A stretch of DNA of 64,000 nt. It comes from CAWIXB01 sp963839955 (GTDB lineage Bacteria > Actinomycetota > Actinomycetes > JACCUZ01). Below, piece after piece: positions 8,101 to 15,418 of the stretch. The first letter of the stretch is position 1, and every line of letters begins with the position of its first letter. The translations under genes and the position numbers were made by a program. The stretch covers positions 42,628 to 106,627 of the forward strand of contig CAWIXB010000002.1 of assembly GCA_963839955.1 (NCBI GenBank). The letters run 5' to 3'. The notes below the pieces were generated by a model. The model saw only the letters and a program-made list of their open reading frames with translations. It had not been told where the DNA came from and made no database searches.

Positions 8101-8774
8101 CATCGCGGATCAGGCGGGCGACTGCGAAGGAGGGCGATCGCGCGTGCTACACCCTCGACGTCTCCGACTGTGATGACCAGCGGCGATTCCTGCGCGAGAT
8201 CGGCGTGCACGGACCGGAGGGCGAGGCGGTGCAAAGCTTGCTCGCGATACTGACCGAGGTCACGCCCAACACCAACCTGGGCACCGTCCCGGTGGACGTG
8301 TGGCAAGACGTCAAGCGTGTACTCGTGGAGCGCGGGGTGACCCATCGTCAGGTCGTCAGCGCGACGGGCACGTCCTTCGGCGGGAACGCTGAAGAGAAGC
8401 ACGCGTCGCGCCGAGACCGCCTAGGCCGCATTGCCACGCTGCTCGACGACGCCGACCTCGAGATGCTCGCCACGAACGATGTCTTCTGGGACACAGTGGT
8501 CGCGATCGAGAGCGTCGGCGTCGAGGACGTCTATGACGCCACCGTGCTCGGGCTCCACAACTTCATCGCTGACGGCATCGCCGTTCACAACTCGATCGAG
8601 CAGGATGCCGACATGGTCGTGCTCTTGCACCGTGAAGAGCTCTACGAGCGCGAGTCGCCGCGAGCCGGTGAGGCCGACTTCATCGTCGCCAAGCACCGCA
8701 ACGGACCCACCGCCACCATCACCGTCGCGTTCCAGGGCCACTACTCGCGCTTCGTCGACATGGCGCCGCACTGA
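5124..8774 (+). CDS. dnaB: Replicative DNA helicase DnaB interrupted by two inteins
   Basis: The precursor is 1216 residues. Removing inteins at residues 226-640 and 808-1156 leaves a DnaB of about 452 residues, a normal length. The host parts are the N-terminal domain (TPPQDVTAEQSVLGGML), the Walker A loop ARPAVGK/STLGLD split by intein 1, Walker B LVIVDYLQLM, and SDLRESG/SIEQDAD split by intein 2. DnaB is the hexameric 5'-3' helicase that unwinds DNA at the fork, so host viability depends on splicing at both sites. I chose the ATG at 5124, which has GAGGGG eight bases upstream; a GTG at 5115 would add three residues. A LexA-like box lies upstream. Confidence 0.95.
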   Translation: MSVAEFRGTPSPDEFERTPPQDVTAEQSVLGGMLLSKDAIADVVEVVRGHDFYRPAHELVYESVLDLYGRGEPADAVTVSAELQKRGELGRVGGAPYLHTLISSVPTAANAGYYARIVRETAILRRLIEAGTKIVQLGYTGDGDADDIVDTAQAEVYAVTDRRTSDDYLPLSAIMEGTLDEIEAIGSRGGEMVGVPTGFTDFDELTNGLHPGQMIVVAARPAVGKALALDTPLPTPAGWTTMGAVAVGDQLVGDDGRPTVVLAATQVLTGRPCYEVVFSDGSSIVADAEHGWLTDTRASRKSAQAARVGYNRYKNQRTFATVKTTQEIARTLRLETVSDRRLNHTVRNTRPLQLPDATLPLSPYALGVWLGDGHSAGARFTSADPEIAMYLEGEDLRVTPGAGLTFSMRLPAEPPVARRDCVVCGVFFVPRTSQVRTCGRACGGKARAISAPVPPPSCPDCGGPSSGLVRCATCHAHHGTVVALLRTMGVLGDKHIPATYLRGSEQQRRDLLAGLLDTDGTVTAGGSVQFCVTSRRLAVDVRELVSSLGYKCGFTTKRVHGRSEASSTAYILTFSTNDEVFRLGRKKVLHKERRSGRDAKIGARYIVDVRRVDSVPVRCVQVDNPSHLYLAGRTMVPTHNSTLGLDVARTAAIKHQMTTCIFSLEMSRNEITMRLLSAESRVPLHHMRTGKLSDDDWTRLARRMGEVSNAPLFIDDSPNMSMMEIRAKCRRLKQRHDLKLVIVDYLQLMSSGKRVESRQQEVSEFSRALKLLAKELEVPVIAISQLNRGPEQRTDKKPQMSDLRESGCLPASTRVLRADTGAEITLGALLASGERDVPVWSLDDSLRYQRRTMTHVFPSGRKEVFALTLESGKTVRATANHPFLTYDGWRPLGELGAGSRLAVPRHVPAPLQTRIDWDDAQVISSARSHEKFVPVEVFNLRKRSISLFLHHLWSIDGSVTVHRDGCGGRIHYASTSRALVDDVARLLLRFGISSRIRRATAKEGDRACYTLDVSDCDDQRRFLREIGVHGPEGEAVQSLLAILTEVTPNTNLGTVPVDVWQDVKRVLVERGVTHRQVVSATGTSFGGNAEEKHASRRDRLGRIATLLDDADLEMLATNDVFWDTVVAIESVGVEDVYDATVLGLHNFIADGIAVHNSIEQDADMVVLLHREELYERESPRAGEADFIVAKHRNGPTATITVAFQGHYSRFVDMAPH
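5799..7043 (+). other. DnaB intein 1: class 3 intein with LAGLIDADG endonuclease, in the Walker A loop
   Basis: 415 residues (226-640 of the precursor) between GK and STLGLD. The first residue is Ala rather than Cys or Ser. The class 3 WCT set is present: Trp292 after the block B His (AEHGW), Cys619 in block F (PVRCVQVD) and Thr638 in the terminal PTHN. In class 3 inteins the block F Cys carries the first acyl shift. LAGLIDADG motifs are at about 360-373 (ALGVWLGDG) and 511-520 (LLAGLLDTDG). Between them lies an unusual Cys-rich insert at about 421-479 with CVVC, CGRAC, CPDC and CATCH, probably binding zinc. Confidence 0.9.
7545..8591 (+). other. DnaB intein 2: class 1 intein, at the RESG/SIEQD site
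   Basis: 349 residues (808-1156 of the precursor). It begins CLPASTRV, has the block B pattern TANHPF and ends LHNFIADGIAVHN before Ser+1, so all standard class 1 splicing residues are present. A LAGLIDADG-like segment HHLWSIDGSVT lies near the middle, followed by a second region around residues 1000-1050. The endonuclease is likely present, but its activity is uncertain because the second motif is weak. The class differs from intein 1, so the two inteins are not recent copies of each other. Confidence 0.9.
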
Positions 8775-8796
8775 CACTGCAGGCTGTCGAGGTGCG

Positions 8797-9357
8797 TTAC
8801 TGCCCGACCCGACCGTCGATGCATTCGCGCAGCAGATCGGCGTGCCCGCAGTGTCGGGCGTACTCCTCGATGCGGTGGACCCACAAATCCCTGACCGCGA
8901 TGCCGTCCTTCCCGACCCGCTCACCCATATCCGGATGTTCGGCCAGCGCTGCGTCGGTGGCCTCCTGCTCGCGAGCCAGATCGGCGAATGCGCTGTCCGC
9001 CGCGGCCTGCTCACCGACGGCTCCGTCGAAGTCCGCATCACGCGCGCCGTACAGCTTCGGTGCTGGGTTCTCCGGAAGGATCCAGTTGCGCCAGTCCCGT
9101 TCCACCTCGGCCAGATGCCGGACGAGCCCGAGCAACGACATCGTCGATGGGGGCACCGACCGACGAGCCAACTGCTCCGGATCGAGGCCCTGGCACTTCA
9201 GCTTCAGGGTCAGGCGGTAGTTCGTCAGGTAGTCCAGCAGCGTGGGCAACTCGCCGTCCGGACTGGGTTCGTCACTGTTGCGGGGGTCCTCGTCCGGGTC
9301 TGACCACATGTCGGGGTAGACGGTGGCCTGGGTCCACCGCTGGGGCTGGCTGCTCAC
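8797..9357 (-). CDS. DinB / DUF664 family protein
   Basis: About 186 residues with the four-helix DinB-like fold of the DUF664 group. Landmarks are WTQATVYPDMW, LLDYLTNYRLTLKLKCQGL, LARRSVPPSTMSLLGLVRHLAEVERDW and VRDLWVHRIEEYARHCGHADLLRE. The His residues in VRHL and YARHCGHADL are the usual metal-binding positions. Relatives include thiol-dependent transferases; no substrate can be assigned here. The frame is open to 9393. I placed the start at the GTG at 9357, which begins VSSQPQRWTQATVYP. It is convergent with dnaB, 22 bases apart. Confidence 0.75.
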   Translation of the reverse strand: MSSQPQRWTQATVYPDMWSDPDEDPRNSDEPSPDGELPTLLDYLTNYRLTLKLKCQGLDPEQLARRSVPPSTMSLLGLVRHLAEVERDWRNWILPENPAPKLYGARDADFDGAVGEQAAADSAFADLAREQEATDAALAEHPDMGERVGKDGIAVRDLWVHRIEEYARHCGHADLLRECIDGRVGQ

Positions 9358-9482
9358 CGGGCTCACTGTGCTTCGTGGCTGTCCCGCGCGCAAGTGAGTA
9401 GTCAGACGGTCATGGCGCCGCCGAAAGCCGGGCAGTCGCCGCCCGCCGGTCGCTGTCAGGGGGGTGGTCTACCTTCGCGTCC

Positions 9483-9896
9483 ATGACCGACACCGGACGC
9501 ATCGACGCCATCGGCCTCATCGCGGCCGACCTCACCCGCACCGTCGCGTTCTACCGCGCCCTCGGCTGCGACCTGCCGGAGCCGACCGACGCCGACATCG
9601 GCGAGGACGGCCACCTCGAGTGCGACCTGGGAGGTGTGCGACTGATGATCGACAGCGAGGAGGTGATGCGCTCCTTCTCGGAGGACACCTGGTCCGGTGC
9701 GAATGCCGGCCGCCTCACGCTCGCCGCCCGGTGCGCCTCGCCCGATGCGGTCGACCGGTTGCACGACATGCTGGTCAACCTCGGCTCGGGATCCCAGGTC
9801 GCGCCGTTCGACGCACCCTGGGGCCAGCGCTACGCGACGACCCGCGACCCCGACGGAGTGCGGGTCGACCTCTACGCTCCGCTGCCCGGCGACTGA
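9483..9896 (+). CDS. VOC (glyoxalase-fold) family protein
   Basis: A 137-residue single-domain protein with the paired beta-alpha-beta-beta-beta units of the vicinal oxygen chelate fold. It begins GRIDAIGLIAADLTRTVAFYRALG and ends with the typical YATTRDPDGVRVDLYAPL. Members include glyoxalases, resistance proteins and epimerases. The function of this one is unknown. It lies alone on the plus strand ahead of the M64 peptidase. Confidence 0.8.
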   Translation: MTDTGRIDAIGLIAADLTRTVAFYRALGCDLPEPTDADIGEDGHLECDLGGVRLMIDSEEVMRSFSEDTWSGANAGRLTLAARCASPDAVDRLHDMLVNLGSGSQVAPFDAPWGQRYATTRDPDGVRVDLYAPLPGD

Positions 9897-9997
9897 CAGC
9901 CCGCGTGAGATAGTTGGCTGGCCCCATTGCTCCCGTTTTGTCTCAGCCCTAGCCTCGGAGCAGCCGGCGGGCAGGCGCCCGCCCCGTCTCTCGTGAG

Positions 9998-11971
9998 GTG
10001 AGGACGTTGCGACGCACGACCGTCCAGCTGGCCGCCGCGCCTGTTGCCGTGGCAAGCCTGCTCGCAGGATTGCTGACCGGCGCACCGGGGGCCGTGTCGG
10101 CCACCGTCGACAATGCGACGCAGGTGCAGGCTGCCGCACCCGGTGACGCGACCGTCGTGCCGCTGCAGGTGACCGGACCCCCGTCCGAGCGGCTCAACCT
10201 GGTGGTGCTCGGCGACGGCTACACCGCCGCGGACATGCCCAAGTTCCGCGAGCAGGTCGACAAGCACCTCAACATCCAGTGGAGCATCGAGCCGTTCCGC
10301 AGCTACCGCAGCTACCTCAACGTCTACATGATCGAGGTCACCTCGGCTGTGTCGGGCATCAGCTGCGACCCCGACGACGGCAACACACGCCGCGACACCC
10401 CGCTCAAGCTGGAGTACGCGCGGGTCTGCCCGGCCGAGCCGAACGCGCGGGGCATCACGTTCGGCCCCGGTGGCCAGGCCGCCCTGAACAACTACGTCGC
10501 GCAGATCCCCGGCGTCGTCGAGAGCAACCGGCAGACCCTCACGCTCGCGAACACCAACACCTACGGCGGCATCGGCGGGCGCAACGCGACCACGTCTGGC
10601 GGCAACTCCCTCGGCCCGCTGATCAGCCCGCACGAGCTCGGCCACTCCCTCGGCAACCTGCAGGACGAGTACCCGTACTTCGCCCGCGGCGTCCCCGGTG
10701 CCCCCTACACCGGCGGCGAGCCGAGCTCGATCCACCACACGCTGCTCACCGTCGACCAGATGCGCGATCAGAAGCGCAAGTGGTGGCGCTGGCTGGGCGA
10801 GGAGAGCCTGTCCGGCGGCCGGATCGACCGGTTCGAGAGCGGGCAGTACAGCAACTCCGGCATCTGGCGGCCCAGCAAGCACTCGATGATGCGCTGGCTC
10901 GGCTACGCCTACGACCAGGTCAGCCGGGAGCGGATGGTCGAGCGCATGTCCGGGCGCCGCGACCTGGGCCAGCTCAGCATCAACGCGACGCCGGCAGGTG
11001 CGGTGGGCCCTCGCGACGTGCTCTGGGTCGAGACACCTCATCCCACCTACCACCAGCTCGACGTCACCTGGACTGTCGCGGGCCGCACGCTGCGCAACAC
11101 GCGCAACAGCCGCAACCTCGAACTGTCCCGCCGACACGTCCGTGCCGGCGACACGGTGACGGTCACGGTGACCGACCCGACGGAGTTCGTCCGCGACCCG
11201 GAGCTTCGCAGCTCGGGCGATCTCACGGCGACACGGTCATGGACCGTGGGTGCGCCCCAGCCGGCCGAGGACGTCGAAGCCGCGTTCACCGCCTCCACGC
11301 AGAACGAACGGCCGGTGGGCGGCAAGGACGTCGTGTACGTCGAGACGACCCACCCCACCGACCGGGTGCTCGACGTCACCTGGCGCATCGACGGCAAGCC
11401 GGTCCCCGGCACCGACAACGCGCGCAACCTCGACCTGGGCGATCGGAAGCTCAAGCCCGGCACCCACACCCTGACGGCGACCGTCACCGACCCTGCCGAC
11501 AGGGCGAGCTCGCAGACCCGCGAGTGGACGATCGACAACGCCGCGCCGCAGACCGTCGCGACGCTCTCCGGGGGCGCTGACGCCCGCCCAGCGGCACCAG
11601 TGCCGCCACCCCGTCCGGGCGGGAAGACGACGGACTACCGCTTCGTCGAGTCCTTCAACATGGGCCTCGACTCGACCGACGACCACGAGGGCTTCGTCGT
11701 CACCGAGTTCCGCCTCGACGGTGACGGCTGGCACAACTTCTACGGCTGGCCGGACGACCCGCCCGGGAGCCCGTTCCGCTTCACCCCCAGGGGCACCGAG
11801 ATCAAGGCGCTCATCTACGGGGCACTGAGCCCCGGCGGGATGTCCTGGGCCCCCTTCGAGGACCGGGCGCCCGGCTACGGCAAGCACACGGTGGAGTTCC
11901 GGGCCATCGACGCGGCCGGGAACGTCAGCGCTCCCCAGCGCTTCACGGTCACGGTGGATCGCGAGGGGTAA
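9998..11971 (+). CDS. Secreted M64 (IgA peptidase-like) metallopeptidase with Ig-like repeats
   Basis: 657 residues. A Sec signal peptide covers about residues 1-36 (VAVASLLAGLLTG, ending in AVSA). The M64 domain follows, with RLNLVVLGDGYTA near 65 and the zinc site PHELGHSLGNLQDEY near 210. After it come two related Ig-like repeats of about 90 residues, each holding VxVETxHPT and LDVTWxxxG, and a C-terminal beta domain closing DAAGNVSAPQRF. M64 enzymes are zinc endopeptidases, some cutting immunoglobulin A; here a general secreted protease is more likely. GTG at 9998 or TTG at 10007 could start it. A GGCGGGC-AGGC-GCCCGCC hairpin lies at 9966-9983. Confidence 0.85.
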   Translation: MRTLRRTTVQLAAAPVAVASLLAGLLTGAPGAVSATVDNATQVQAAAPGDATVVPLQVTGPPSERLNLVVLGDGYTAADMPKFREQVDKHLNIQWSIEPFRSYRSYLNVYMIEVTSAVSGISCDPDDGNTRRDTPLKLEYARVCPAEPNARGITFGPGGQAALNNYVAQIPGVVESNRQTLTLANTNTYGGIGGRNATTSGGNSLGPLISPHELGHSLGNLQDEYPYFARGVPGAPYTGGEPSSIHHTLLTVDQMRDQKRKWWRWLGEESLSGGRIDRFESGQYSNSGIWRPSKHSMMRWLGYAYDQVSRERMVERMSGRRDLGQLSINATPAGAVGPRDVLWVETPHPTYHQLDVTWTVAGRTLRNTRNSRNLELSRRHVRAGDTVTVTVTDPTEFVRDPELRSSGDLTATRSWTVGAPQPAEDVEAAFTASTQNERPVGGKDVVYVETTHPTDRVLDVTWRIDGKPVPGTDNARNLDLGDRKLKPGTHTLTATVTDPADRASSQTREWTIDNAAPQTVATLSGGADARPAAPVPPPRPGGKTTDYRFVESFNMGLDSTDDHEGFVVTEFRLDGDGWHNFYGWPDDPPGSPFRFTPRGTEIKALIYGALSPGGMSWAPFEDRAPGYGKHTVEFRAIDAAGNVSAPQRFTVTVDREG

Positions 11972-11989
11972 CCCTTCGACCTCAATTGG

Positions 11990-12592
11990 GTGAGGATCTT
12001 CAAGCCCGGGCGTGGTGGCGTCGATATCGGGTCCGTGACCACGGTCAGCACCGCCACCACGCCGGGTCAGGGGGAGACACCTCCCCCTGCCGCGCTGCAC
12101 GCTGTCCGCCGCTCGCCGACGGCGCCCGTCCCGCCACGCTCGCCCGAGCTCGCCCACATGACCCTCGACCGGCTGCGCACCTATCGCCGGACGCTGCTGG
12201 CGGAGGAGCTGCGCACGTCCTACTGGCGGCGGATCCTGCAGGCGCGCCGCGACCTGCTCCGGGCCGGTGTCGTGCCCGGCGACCGCGAGCTGTTGCGCCA
12301 GACGCTGACCGAGTCGCGCGGCCCCGCCGGCCGGCAGGTCATCCTCCCGGTGCACCCCGACAGCGGCATGCCGATCCTGCCCACCCTGCCCGACCTTTGG
12401 GCGCAGGTCGACAACGACGACCCGGTGACCGCCGAGCTGTTCGCCAAGCTGGCCAGCGCCGAGAGCGTGCTCTCGTCCTACCGCGAGGCCTTGCACCGCC
12501 GGCTCAACAGCGCGACCGCCGACCTGGTCGCCCGCTACCACGAGGACCCTCCCTTGTGCCTGGTCGCCTTGCCGACGACCAAGCCCCGCTGA
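11990..12592 (+). CDS. rsiG: RsiG-like c-di-GMP-responsive anti-sigma factor
   Basis: About 200 residues. An N-terminal Pro/Thr-rich tail is followed by two helices. The first helix contains a perfect E(X)3S(X)2R(X)3Q(X)3D motif (ELRTSYWRRILQARRD), the c-di-GMP binding signature of Streptomyces RsiG. The second helix has a degenerate copy, ESVLSSYREALHRRLN, in which the last two positions are His and Asn. RsiG with bound c-di-GMP holds the sporulation/motility sigma factor WhiG (FliA type) inactive. No whiG is in the window. GTG at 11990 or at 12035 may start it. The GGDEF-EAL protein at 58.5-61 kb is a plausible source or sink of the ligand. Confidence 0.8.
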   Translation: MRIFKPGRGGVDIGSVTTVSTATTPGQGETPPPAALHAVRRSPTAPVPPRSPELAHMTLDRLRTYRRTLLAEELRTSYWRRILQARRDLLRAGVVPGDRELLRQTLTESRGPAGRQVILPVHPDSGMPILPTLPDLWAQVDNDDPVTAELFAKLASAESVLSSYREALHRRLNSATADLVARYHEDPPLCLVALPTTKPR

Positions 12593-12595
12593 CGG

Positions 12596-13555
12596 TCAGC
12601 TCGCCGTCTGGGCGAGACCGACCCCGACGAGAACCACGATCCCGCCGAGCACCTGCACCCCGGTGAGCACCTCGCCGAGCCATGGCCAGGCCACCGCGGC
12701 CGCGAGCACCGGCTCGAGCATGCCGACGACACCGACCCGGGTGGCCGGTAGATGCCTCAACGCCGACAGCACCAGCGCGAACGGCACGATCGTCCCGAGC
12801 ACCACCATGTACGTCGCCAGCAGCCAGACCGGCAGGTCGACGTCCGCGAGGTTGCCCGACAGCGACACGTCAGAGGTGAGCACCCCGCCCGGGAACGACC
12901 ACCAGGGCTGCAGCACGGCCCAGAACCCCGCCGCGAACACGAACGACCAGAACGTCGTCGAGAGCGGATCGCGTCGGCTCGCGGAGCGCTCGCCCAGCAG
13001 GTAGCAGGCGGCAAGCCCGACGGCGGCCCCGAGCCCGGCGGCGATCCCGACGGGGTCGAGCGTCACCTCGGCCCAGACCTGCGCCACCAATCCCAGACCG
13101 ACCAGGGACAGGGCCAACGCGGCCCACACCCGGGCCGCACCTCCTGGCGGAGCACGAAGCGCGCCCACAGTGCGACGAGCACCGGCGCGGTGGACTCGAA
13201 GAGCAGCGCGATGCCCACCGGCAACCGCGCGATGGCCGCGAAGTAGAGCGCCTGCACGCCGGCGACACCGGCGATGCCGTACGCCGCGAGCAGCGGCAGC
13301 TCGTGCGCCTTTGACCCGTAGCCGCTTCGGCTCGATCGCCAGCACGAGCAGACCGAGCCCGACCATGGCGGCCGCGCCGCGCAGCGCGGTGAGTCGGGTC
13401 GCTGACACGTCCGTCGACAGGATGACCTTCGACACGGTGCCGTTGACCGCGAACAGCACGGCAGCCGTGCTCACGTAGATGTAGCCGAGGGTGGGGCGAC
13501 GCTCCAAGGCGAGCGGTTCGGAGGCAGTGGCGGCGGACAGGGACTCCTCGACCAC
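12596..13555 (-). CDS. EamA/DMT family transporter with two compensating frameshifts
   Basis: 319 codons. The ends read as a drug/metabolite transporter: hydrophobic helices from LGYIYVSTAAVLFAVNGTVS to VLVGVGLAQTAS, with the EamA ending PVLAAAVAWPWLGEVL. Between about 13318 and 13135 the frame gives Arg/Ala-rich nonsense. The next frame there reads proper transporter sequence (GVQALYFAAIARLPVGIALL, FESTAPVLVALWARFVLRQE). Removing one base near the TTT at 13310-13313 and adding one in the CCCGGG near 13130-13135 restores a single protein. Either base errors or true mutations would explain this. Convergent with rsiG, three bases apart. Confidence 0.75.
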   Translation of the reverse strand: MVEESLSAATASEPLALERRPTLGYIYVSTAAVLFAVNGTVSKVILSTDVSATRLTALRGAAAMVGLGLLVLAIEPKRLRVKGARAAAARGVRHRRCRRRAGALLRGHRAVAGGHRAALRVHRAGARRTVGALRAPPGGAARVWAALALSLVGLGLVAQVWAEVTLDPVGIAAGLGAAVGLAACYLLGERSASRRDPLSTTFWSFVFAAGFWAVLQPWWSFPGGVLTSDVSLSGNLADVDLPVWLLATYMVVLGTIVPFALVLSALRHLPATRVGVVGMLEPVLAAAVAWPWLGEVLTGVQVLGGIVVLVGVGLAQTAS

Positions 13556-13593
13556 CCACGTACGCTAACCGACTCGCACATAGGGTGACGCGC

Positions 13594-14676
13594 ATGACCG
13601 ACGCACCCACTCCCCGGCTGCGCAGTGCGCTCGAGGGCATCCCGTCCTACAAGCCGGGTCGCCCGGCGGTGGGACGCGCCGGCGGGCCGGCGTACAAGAT
13701 CTCCTCGAACGAGAACCCCTACCCGCCGCTGCCGTCGGTGCTCGACGTGGTGCGCAACGAGGCGGCGAGCTTCAACCGCTACCCCGACATGTTCGCGACC
13801 GGCCTGACCGCCGAGATCGCGGCGCACTTCGACGTACCCGAGGACCGGGTCGCCACTGGCACCGGCTCGGTGGGCGTGCTCCAGCAGGTCGTTCAGTCCA
13901 CCGCGGCCGAAGGCGATGAGGTGGTCTACGCCTGGCGGTCCTTCGAGGCCTACCCGATCGTCGTGCAGATCTCCGGTGCGCGCTCGGTGCAGGTGCCGCT
14001 GACCACCGAGGAACGCCACGACCTCGACGCGATGGCCGAGGCGGTCACCGAGCGCACCAGACTGGTGCTGGTGTGCTCGCCGAACAACCCGACCGGCACA
14101 GCGGTACGCCGCGACGAGCTCGAGCGCTTCCTCGACCGGATGCCCCCCGACACCCTCGTCGTCATCGACGAGGCCTACCGCGAGTTCGTCCGCGACCCCG
14201 AGGTGCCCGACGCGATCGAGATCGCGCGCGACCGGCCGAATGTCGCCGTGCTGCGCACGTTCTCGAAGGCCTACGGCCTGGCCGGGCTGCGGGTCGGCTT
14301 CGCGGTCGCCCACGAACCGGTCGCGGCCGCACTGCGCAAGACCGCGGTGCCGTTCGGCGTCAGCAGTGTGGCGCAGGCCGCGGCGGTCGCCTCGCTGCGC
14401 GCGGAGGACGAGCTGCTCGAGCGCGTCGACGCCCTGGTGAAGGAGCGCTCGCGAGTCCACGACGGACTGCGCGACCAGGGCTGGTCGTCAGTGCCGCCGT
14501 CGGAGGCGAACTTCGTGTGGTTGCGTCTCGGGGAACGCACGACGGAGTTCGCGGCGGCGTGCGAGGCGGCGGGCGTCGTCGTCCGGCCTTTTGCCGGCGA
14601 GGGCGCGCGCGTCACGATCGGCGAGCCCGAGGCGGGCGACCTCTTCCTCCGGGTCGCTCGTGACTTCGTGAGCTGA
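13594..14676 (+). CDS. HisC-type pyridoxal-phosphate aminotransferase
   Basis: A 360-residue class I/II aminotransferase. Landmarks are ISSNENPYPPLPSV near the N-terminus, VCSPNNPTG, VVIDEAYREF and the PLP-binding Lys in RTFSKAYGLAGLRVG. It ends close to the family norm with RVTIGEPEAGDLFLRVAR. Relatives are histidinol-phosphate and aromatic amino acid (phenylalanine) aminotransferases. With no his genes nearby, the aromatic type is at least as likely. ATG at 13594 follows AGGGTGA; the GTG at 13585 lies inside that site. Confidence 0.88.
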   Translation: MTDAPTPRLRSALEGIPSYKPGRPAVGRAGGPAYKISSNENPYPPLPSVLDVVRNEAASFNRYPDMFATGLTAEIAAHFDVPEDRVATGTGSVGVLQQVVQSTAAEGDEVVYAWRSFEAYPIVVQISGARSVQVPLTTEERHDLDAMAEAVTERTRLVLVCSPNNPTGTAVRRDELERFLDRMPPDTLVVIDEAYREFVRDPEVPDAIEIARDRPNVAVLRTFSKAYGLAGLRVGFAVAHEPVAAALRKTAVPFGVSSVAQAAAVASLRAEDELLERVDALVKERSRVHDGLRDQGWSSVPPSEANFVWLRLGERTTEFAAACEAAGVVVRPFAGEGARVTIGEPEAGDLFLRVARDFVS

Positions 14677-14711
14677 CCCCGCGCGTCCGGCCGCAATCCA
14701 CGCAGCGCACA

Positions 14712-15362
14712 ATGGCGGTCACGATGCGTCTCGACCACCTTTCGTACGCCGCGGGACCTGCAGGCTTGGCTGCGTCTGTGCAGCGGCTCGGCGCGGCAAT
14801 CGGGACCGGCTTCTCCGACGGTGGTGTGCACCCGAGTTTCGGGACCCGCAACTTCGTCCTTCCGCTGGACGGCGGTGTCTATCTCGAGGTGGTCGGCGTC
14901 CTCGACCACCCGGCCGCCGACACGGCACCGTTCGGGCGGGCGGTCAAGGCTCGGACCGACAGCGGCGGCGGGTGGCTCGCGTGGGTGGTCGCTGTCGACG
15001 ACATCGCCCCCGTCGAGGCCCGTCTCGGTCGCCGGTCGGTTGCCGGCCATCGGCACCGACCGGACGGCGTCAAGCTGACATGGCGCCAGATCGGCGTCCT
15101 GGAGCTGCTCGACGACCCCACCCTGCCGTTCTTCGTGCAGTGGGAGGACGACCCGACGTACCACCCGGCAGCCACCGGCACCGCGGTCGAGGCGCCGCGC
15201 ATCGAGCGGGTGGAGATCTGCGGTGACCGCGACACGGTGCTGGAATGGCTCGGCGAGCCGCTCGACCGGGCAGACTTCGCTGTCGAATGGGTCGACGCCG
15301 ACGAGCTCGGACTGGTGGCCGTGCACCTCGCCACGAAACGGGGCACCGTCCGCATCGAGTGA
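14712..15362 (+). CDS. VOC/glyoxalase-like domain protein
   Basis: 216 residues starting MAVTMRLDHLSYAAGPAGL, with GTRNFVLPLDGGVYLEVVG. These are the first His and first Glu positions expected of a glyoxalase-like domain of the larger lactoylglutathione-lyase-like type. The second half (VDDIAPVEARLG, WRQIGVLELLDDPTLPFFVQWE) supplies the other module. The substrate is unknown. It starts 35 bases after the aminotransferase and may share its transcript. Confidence 0.72.
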   Translation: MAVTMRLDHLSYAAGPAGLAASVQRLGAAIGTGFSDGGVHPSFGTRNFVLPLDGGVYLEVVGVLDHPAADTAPFGRAVKARTDSGGGWLAWVVAVDDIAPVEARLGRRSVAGHRHRPDGVKLTWRQIGVLELLDDPTLPFFVQWEDDPTYHPAATGTAVEAPRIERVEICGDRDTVLEWLGEPLDRADFAVEWVDADELGLVAVHLATKRGTVRIE

Positions 15363-15418
15363 GCGTCGTGTCATCCGGTCGGCGCGGCGGGTGTGCCGGA
15401 TCGTGCCCAGCCGCTGGG

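Noticed and set aside
11986..12666. 226-codon frame overlapping rsiG
   Set aside because: Arg/Pro/Ala-rich shadow; the alternative frame carries the exact c-di-GMP motif.
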